DNA from: Anaerolineae bacterium
GTDB lineage: Bacteria; Chloroflexota; Anaerolineae; J102
Assembly: GCA_026985975.1 (NCBI GenBank)
Contig: JALSPL010000442.1
Location: 1 to 8,314, forward strand
Reading direction: 5' to 3'
DNA length: 8,314 nt
Shown: positions 4,548-8,314 of the stretch, piece after piece
How positions within the stretch are numbered: the stretch's first letter is position 1
How the letters are laid out: every line of letters begins with the position of its first letter
Translations under genes and position numbers: made by a program
The notes under the pieces: model-generated
What the model was told of the DNA's origin: nothing
Databases searched by the model: none
Seen by the model: the letters and a program-made list of their open reading frames with translations, nothing else

Positions 4548-5942
4548 ATGAAAAAGTATCATATCTGGACCATCGGTTGCCAGATGAACGTGGCCGACTC
4601 CACCCATGTGGGAGCGGAGCTGGAGAAACTGGGCTATGAGCCCACCGACATCATCGATGAAGCGGATGTCCTCGTGCTGAACACCTGCGTGGTGCGTCAG
4701 AGCGCGGAAAACAAGGCTCTGGGCAAGCTGGGAGCGCTGAAACCCTGGCGTCTGCAACATCCCCAGCGCACGCTGGCTCTGATGGGCTGCATGGTGGGCG
4801 TCAGGCCCTCGCCGCAACTGCTCAGCGCCTTTCCCTGGGTGGATGTGTTCATGGCCCCCAGCGAAGCTGGCCCGCTGGTCTCGCACCTGCGCAACCGCAT
4901 GACCGCCCGTGAGCTGAAGGAGATCGAGGAAAAGCAACTTGCCCTGCGCCATCAATTGCAGGACGAAGCCTGGCCCATCGCTTCACTCAAACATCTTTCT
5001 CTGGCCGGAGAAACGCCGGTGGCTGCCTATGCGCCGGTGGTGTATGGCTGTTCTCACGCCTGCACCTATTGCATCATCCCTTTCCGCCGCGGCATCGAGC
5101 GCAGCCGTCCGCTGGCGGAAATCGTGGCCGAAACTCGCGGGCTGGTGGCCCAGGGCGTGCGGGAGATCACCCTGCTGGGGCAAATTGTAGATCGCTACGG
5201 CTATGACTTCGACGGACAGCGTCCCAATCTGGTGGATTTGCTGGAAGCGGTGCATGAGATCGACGGTCTGTGGCGCATCCGCTTCCTCACCAGTCATCCC
5301 AGCTACATGAATGACGCCCTATTGGAGGCGGTGGCGCGTCTGCCAAAGCTCATGCCCCACATCGAAGTTCCCATCCAGGCGGGGGATGACGAGGTGCTGG
5401 CCCGCATGAAACGCGGCTACACCGCCGAAGATTACCGCCGTCTGGTGGCCCGCATTCGGGAAATCATTCCCGACGTCGCCATTCACACCGACATCATCGT
5501 GGGCTTCCCCGGCGAGACCGCTGAACAATTCCAGCGCACTTACGACATTTTGGAGGCGTTGCGGCTGGAAAAGACGCATCTGGCCCGCTACAGCCCCCGG
5601 CCCGGCACCGTCAGCGCCCGGCGCATGAAAGATGATGTGCCCGATGAGGAAAAACGCCGCCGCCACCAATTGTTGGAGGCCCAGCACCAGCGCATCAGCG
5701 CCGAACTGAACCGACGCTGGCTGCACGAAACCGTCGAGGTGCTGGTGGAGGAGCGACATAAGGGCAAGTGGCGCGGACGCACGCCCCAGAACCGCTTGGT
5801 CTTCATCGAAGATGACCGGGATTTGCGAGGACGGCTGCTGGATGTACACATCACCTGGACAGGGCCGTGGAGTATGCAGGGCGTGGCCGCCGACCGCCTG
5901 ACTCGGGCCCGCAACGTCTCCACCGGGCTGACATTGCATTGA
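4548..5942 (+). CDS. miaB: tRNA-2-methylthio-N6-dimethylallyladenosine synthase (MiaB)
   Basis: The 464-residue radical-SAM enzyme adds a methylthio group to C2 of i6A37 in tRNAs reading UNN codons. Three parts are visible. The N-terminal UPF0004 domain holds one 4Fe-4S cluster on Cys11 (GCQMN), Cys47 (NTCVVR) and Cys81 (GCMVG). The radical-SAM core holds the second on the CxxxCxxC motif at Cys168, 172 and 175, followed by FRRGIERSRP. A TRAM RNA-binding domain covers about 391-446. GCQMN with ADS points to MiaB rather than RimO or MtaB. One deviation is LLGQIVDRYG at 209-218, where MiaB usually has LLGQNVNSYG; the motif is otherwise in place. A strong Shine-Dalgarno GGAGGA (4539-4544) precedes the ATG by 3 nt. 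The gene has its own promoter and terminator. The i6A-forming partner MiaA is not in the window. Confidence 0.92.
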   Translation: MKKYHIWTIGCQMNVADSTHVGAELEKLGYEPTDIIDEADVLVLNTCVVRQSAENKALGKLGALKPWRLQHPQRTLALMGCMVGVRPSPQLLSAFPWVDVFMAPSEAGPLVSHLRNRMTARELKEIEEKQLALRHQLQDEAWPIASLKHLSLAGETPVAAYAPVVYGCSHACTYCIIPFRRGIERSRPLAEIVAETRGLVAQGVREITLLGQIVDRYGYDFDGQRPNLVDLLEAVHEIDGLWRIRFLTSHPSYMNDALLEAVARLPKLMPHIEVPIQAGDDEVLARMKRGYTAEDYRRLVARIREIIPDVAIHTDIIVGFPGETAEQFQRTYDILEALRLEKTHLARYSPRPGTVSARRMKDDVPDEEKRRRHQLLEAQHQRISAELNRRWLHETVEVLVEERHKGKWRGRTPQNRLVFIEDDRDLRGRLLDVHITWTGPWSMQGVAADRLTRARNVSTGLTLH

Positions 5943-5956
5943 TCATCGCACAAACA

Positions 5957-5988
5957 AGCCCCGACGAAGATCGCCGGGGCTCATTTTT
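5957..5988 (+). terminator. Intrinsic terminator of miaB
   Basis: AGCCCCG (5957-5963) pairs with CGGGGCT (5975-5981) around an 11-nt loop that can pair a little further, followed by CATTTTT. It begins 15 bp after the miaB stop, between convergent genes. On the minus strand the run after the stem is only TTGTTTG, so it is weaker for the LysM gene. Confidence 0.8.
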
Positions 5989-6009
5989 GCCGATTACTGA
6001 GGAACGAAG

Positions 6010-7833
6010 TTACTTGGCGGGGAGTTTGAGGATCTGGCCCGGGCGAATGAGACGCGGATTCTCGATGTGATTGAGCGCCCGTAACGCCTGCACACTGGCG
6101 CCGTAACGGAACGCTATCTGGCTGAGGCTTTCGCCGCGCACGATCACATGCTCCTCAGCCACCGTATCACCATCGCGGGCGACCTCATCCGGCTCCGTGA
6201 CGCTGCCCTCTCCCGGCGCCATGCTGACAGCCTGTCCGTTGGGAGACGAAGCAACGTCGGCGGCTCCGCCGCAGGGAACCAGCAGGGGCTGTCCGACAAA
6301 AAGCAGGTTGGGATTGGCGATGTCGTTGTAGTCCGCCAGCCACTCGACGCTGGCGCCGAACTGTTCGGCGATGCGTGAAATATAATCGCCCGGCTGCACA
6401 AGATAGGTGCACATGGCGTTGGTCGCCTGGCCGTTGTTGGCATTATTGTCTCCGCCGGCGGGGGGATCATCCGGGGGATCGGCCGGGTCGGGCGCAGGAA
6501 CTGTGCGACAGGCCCGCAGCGCCACATCGTCGAAATCAAAGTTGACTTCACGTTCCGATTGCGCCCACTTCTTCAAACCAAGCAGATAGAGACGAATGGT
6601 GCTGCCGGGAGATTCGAAGGTGGAGACATAGTTGGTGTAAGGACCGGGAGCCGTGCGCAATGAGATGCCAGACACAGGGACGCCGGTCAGGCTTTCCAGC
6701 TCAGATATCTGGCTTATTTTACCCGAGCCGTTGTTGAGGCCCCAATAAATTTCATAACGCCAGGCGTCTTCATCGCTGTGATCCGCCGCTTCGCGGATCA
6801 TGGCCTTGAGGCTGAGCTGGTAGGTGGCGCCGGCAGTGAGACCACCGACTTTCTGATGCACGCCAATCCAGCGATCTGCGTCGGTGGGCATGTGGCCGCG
6901 AGAGTTGATCTCCAACAATTGGGCGTGAGCGCCTTCGGCCACCACCGGCCCCCACTGATCATCATAATAGCCGTAATTGGCGCGGCCGCCATTGTTGAAT
7001 TTACCCCACTTGGCCGCGGTGCCGTCAGCGTCGAAGCCCGACTCGAAACCACCGTTCTGCAGCAGATTCGGGCCATCGCAGACCAGCTCTCCCTGCAACG
7101 CAACGGGCGTGATCGTGGCGGAGGGAGGCGTGGTGGGCTGCACGGTGGCGGCAGGTTGCCCGGCCGGCACTGCGCCCTTCAGCGACGCCGTATCAATATC
7201 GAAATTCACTTCTTTATACCAATCGCCCCATTTCATGCGGCCGGCAATGAACACCGTGAGTTTGCTGCTCTGCGCCGTCACATTCAGCTTCACATCATAA
7301 TAGGCGCCGGGATTCAGCCGATCCTGGATAGGCCCGACATCCACTTCCTGCACCTGAGCGTTCGCCCAATCCTCCCCGCCGTTTTGATCGAAGCCCACCA
7401 GCATCACATAACGCCAGGGATCACCGCCGGCGTCGGCATCGTTGGCCCGGATCATGCCTTTGAAGGAAAGGGTGTACGTCTCGCCAGGCACAACATCCAC
7501 GACCTGATAAATGCCAGCAGTGCGGTTCTGATCGCCGCCTTTTTCTTTTGTGTTGATCTCGATGAGTTGGGCGTGTGAACCTGTGGCGACGACGCGGTCC
7601 CATTGATCGTCATAGAATCCATAACCGCCAATGCCGCCAGTGTTGAAACAACCCCAATCAACACCGACCATGCCGCAATGATCAACAGCCCTGAAACCTT
7701 GCTCGAAATCACCGTTCTTTAGTAACTCGCCTGTTACTTGCGCCCCTGCCAAGGTGCTGACAAGGCCCGTCACAAGCATGATGGTCAGAGCCACGGTGAG
7801 AGCCAGAAATACCGTGCGCCGGGAAAATTTCAC
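6010..7833 (-). CDS. Secreted protein with two carbohydrate-binding-like modules and two LysM domains
   Basis: The 607-residue protein has a Sec signal peptide (basic MKFSRR, hydrophobic 7-28, likely cut after AGA at 29-31). Two homologous modules follow, at about 38-220 and 258-442. Both start with NGxFExGF, share YG(F/Y)YDDQW, HAQL(I/L)EIN and AxxWRY-type strands, and end with KW..(K/E)EVNFDxD. They look like jelly-roll carbohydrate-binding or galactose-binding-like modules, an inference from pattern only. Linkers are Thr/Pro-rich (222-245) and Pro/Asp/Asn-rich (443-472). Two LysM domains (474-521 and 562-605) should bind N-acetylglucosamine glycans such as peptidoglycan. No catalytic domain is seen, so it is probably a wall- or glycan-binding protein outside the membrane. 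Cys475 and Cys521 bracket LysM 1 and Cys53/Cys62 lie close, possible disulfides. The GTG start has an ideal AGGAGG (7840-7845). Confidence 0.85.
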   Translation of the reverse strand: MKFSRRTVFLALTVALTIMLVTGLVSTLAGAQVTGELLKNGDFEQGFRAVDHCGMVGVDWGCFNTGGIGGYGFYDDQWDRVVATGSHAQLIEINTKEKGGDQNRTAGIYQVVDVVPGETYTLSFKGMIRANDADAGGDPWRYVMLVGFDQNGGEDWANAQVQEVDVGPIQDRLNPGAYYDVKLNVTAQSSKLTVFIAGRMKWGDWYKEVNFDIDTASLKGAVPAGQPAATVQPTTPPSATITPVALQGELVCDGPNLLQNGGFESGFDADGTAAKWGKFNNGGRANYGYYDDQWGPVVAEGAHAQLLEINSRGHMPTDADRWIGVHQKVGGLTAGATYQLSLKAMIREAADHSDEDAWRYEIYWGLNNGSGKISQISELESLTGVPVSGISLRTAPGPYTNYVSTFESPGSTIRLYLLGLKKWAQSEREVNFDFDDVALRACRTVPAPDPADPPDDPPAGGDNNANNGQATNAMCTYLVQPGDYISRIAEQFGASVEWLADYNDIANPNLLFVGQPLLVPCGGAADVASSPNGQAVSMAPGEGSVTEPDEVARDGDTVAEEHVIVRGESLSQIAFRYGASVQALRALNHIENPRLIRPGQILKLPAK

Positions 7834-7909
7834 GATGCTCCTCCTGAAAAAAGAGCGAAAACTTAAAAGGAAAGGGGGATATTATTGCATAAAATGCGCC
7901 AATGATAAA

Positions 7910-7938
7910 ATTCTATCAGACAAAAGCCTGTCTGTCAA
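7910..7938 (-). promoter_or_regulatory. Strong sigma-70 promoter for the LysM gene
   Basis: On the minus strand, TTGACA (7933-7938) and TAGAAT (7910-7915) are separated by exactly 17 bp. Transcription would begin near 7903, leaving a leader of about 70 nt that contains the strong Shine-Dalgarno at its end. Confidence 0.75.
7917..7934. promoter_or_regulatory. Operator candidate CAGACA / TGTCTG in the promoter spacer
   Basis: A perfect 6-bp inverted repeat (7917-7922 and 7929-7934) with a 6-bp spacer fills the gap between -10 and -35 of the LysM promoter and overlaps the -35 by 2 bp. A dimeric repressor bound there would block RNA polymerase. No regulator is identified. Confidence 0.4.
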
Positions 7939-7970
7939 GAAGGAATTTGAGCTAATGGATGTGAAATTAT

Positions 7971-8082
7971 AAAATCGCGCGCAATTCGAGAGATCGCGAA
8001 AATTTTTGTATTAGCCGCGAACAAAAATATTCGCGCGCTAACATTTTATTTGCATGAAATTTCCCTTCCACCGCGAATTCGC
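7971..8082. repeat. AT-rich intergenic segment with CGCGAA motifs and nested dyads
   Basis: Within an AT-rich background, TCGCGCGC occurs at 7975-7982 and 8031-8038. Between them ATTTTTGT (8002-8009) pairs with ACAAAAAT (8021-8028). CGCGAA occurs at 7995-8000, 8016-8021 and 8072-8077, and as TTCGCG at 8030-8035. The segment ends with the perfect palindrome GCGAATTCGC (8073-8082). No coding signal is seen here, nor in 8083-8221, which holds nothing I recognise. Confidence 0.4.
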
Positions 8083-8221
8083 AACTCCAGGGGTATTACA
8101 GACCTGACAGTTGCACCGATGGCGTCATTCTCACATCACGCGTCACATAGATACTGGACATTGGCGTTTTTTGCTTTGAACTCAATTTCACTCGAATTGT
8201 TACTGATAATCGCTTCCCGGG

Positions 8222-8298
8222 TGACGAAAATGGACGAATGTAGACGAAAAGTGACGATTCTTTTTCGTCAATCTTCGTCCTTTGGTCTATTTTCGTCA
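8222..8298. repeat. Phased GACGA / TCGTC palindromic array
   Basis: GACGA starts at 8223, 8233, 8243 and 8253, exactly 10 bp apart. The opposite orientation TCGTC starts at 8265, 8275 and 8293, with a degenerate TGGTC at 8283. The halves nest as inverted repeats: TGACGAAAA (8222-8230) with TTTTCGTCA (8290-8298), GGACGAA (8232-8238) with TTCGTCC (8274-8280), and GACGAAAA (8243-8250) with TTTTCGTC (8262-8269). The array could be a multi-site operator spaced by one helical turn, or an RNA or DNA hairpin. Any gene it serves to the right lies outside the window; the LysM promoter is about 280 bp to the left. Confidence 0.7.
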
Positions 8299-8314
8299 GA
8301 TCATTGGATATGAT

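Noticed and set aside
6778..7578. Plus-strand open frame (266 codons) opposite the LysM gene
   Set aside because: Antisense shadow; low-complexity His/Arg-rich translation without family motifs, while the minus strand shows a signal peptide, duplicated modules and LysM.
7843..7853. CCTGAAAAAAG in the LysM leader, identical to the MITE end core
   Set aside because: It is explained by the Shine-Dalgarno next to an A run. No partner end or flanking duplication is present.
8050..8313. Open frame of 87 codons running off the right end
   Set aside because: No Shine-Dalgarno, no recognisable motif, and its second half is the GACGA/TCGTC array.

Overview
The window looks like a chromosomal, GC-rich (except at the right end) accessory-to-housekeeping region of a free-living bacterium. 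The protein styles (a secreted LysM protein with sugar-binding-like modules, a MiaB with a slightly divergent motif, a GT9 glycosyltransferase) and the dispersed palindromic intergenic repeats make me favour Chloroflexota (Anaerolineae-like). That placement is an inference from general resemblance, not a computed one. I see no RNA genes, CRISPR array, phage genes or full transposase.

Layout. (1) 1-262: intergenic DNA filled by a 147-bp palindromic element with terminal inverted repeats and an imperfect 10-bp flanking direct repeat, which I read as a MITE. (2) 263-997 (-): class I glutamine amidotransferase. (3) 998-1129: divergent promoter region. (4) 1130-2389 (+): the most striking gene, a LarC1-type nickel-insertion protein with a complete TrmO-type tRNA methyltransferase domain embedded in its middle. 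(5) 2400-3482 (-): GT9 glycosyltransferase, convergent with the previous gene at 10 bp. (6) 3483-3922: intergenic, with a second 146-bp element having the same ends as the first, then three consecutive hairpins. (7) 3923-4384 (+): O6-methylguanine-DNA methyltransferase with a near-consensus promoter placed so close that the mRNA should be leaderless. (8) 4548-5942 (+): MiaB tRNA methylthiotransferase, with a promoter fused to a terminator-like dyad. (9) 6010-7833 (-): secreted protein with two copies of a carbohydrate-binding-like module and two LysM domains. (10) 7834-8314: its promoter with a dyad operator candidate, an AT-rich segment with CGCGAA motifs, and a helically phased GACGA array at the right edge.

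Functional links. Two genes act on the same tRNA nucleotide, A37: the TrmO domain (methylation of t6A37) and MiaB (methylthiolation of i6A37). Their proposed promoters both have TATAATG running into a dyad with a 12-nt spacer. The others (amidotransferase, GT9, DNA repair, LysM protein) appear to be separate single-gene units; strand changes and terminators separate most of them. The best candidates for something undescribed are the LarC1/TrmO insertion protein, the MITE family with interchangeable interiors, and the GACGA/TCGTC array.
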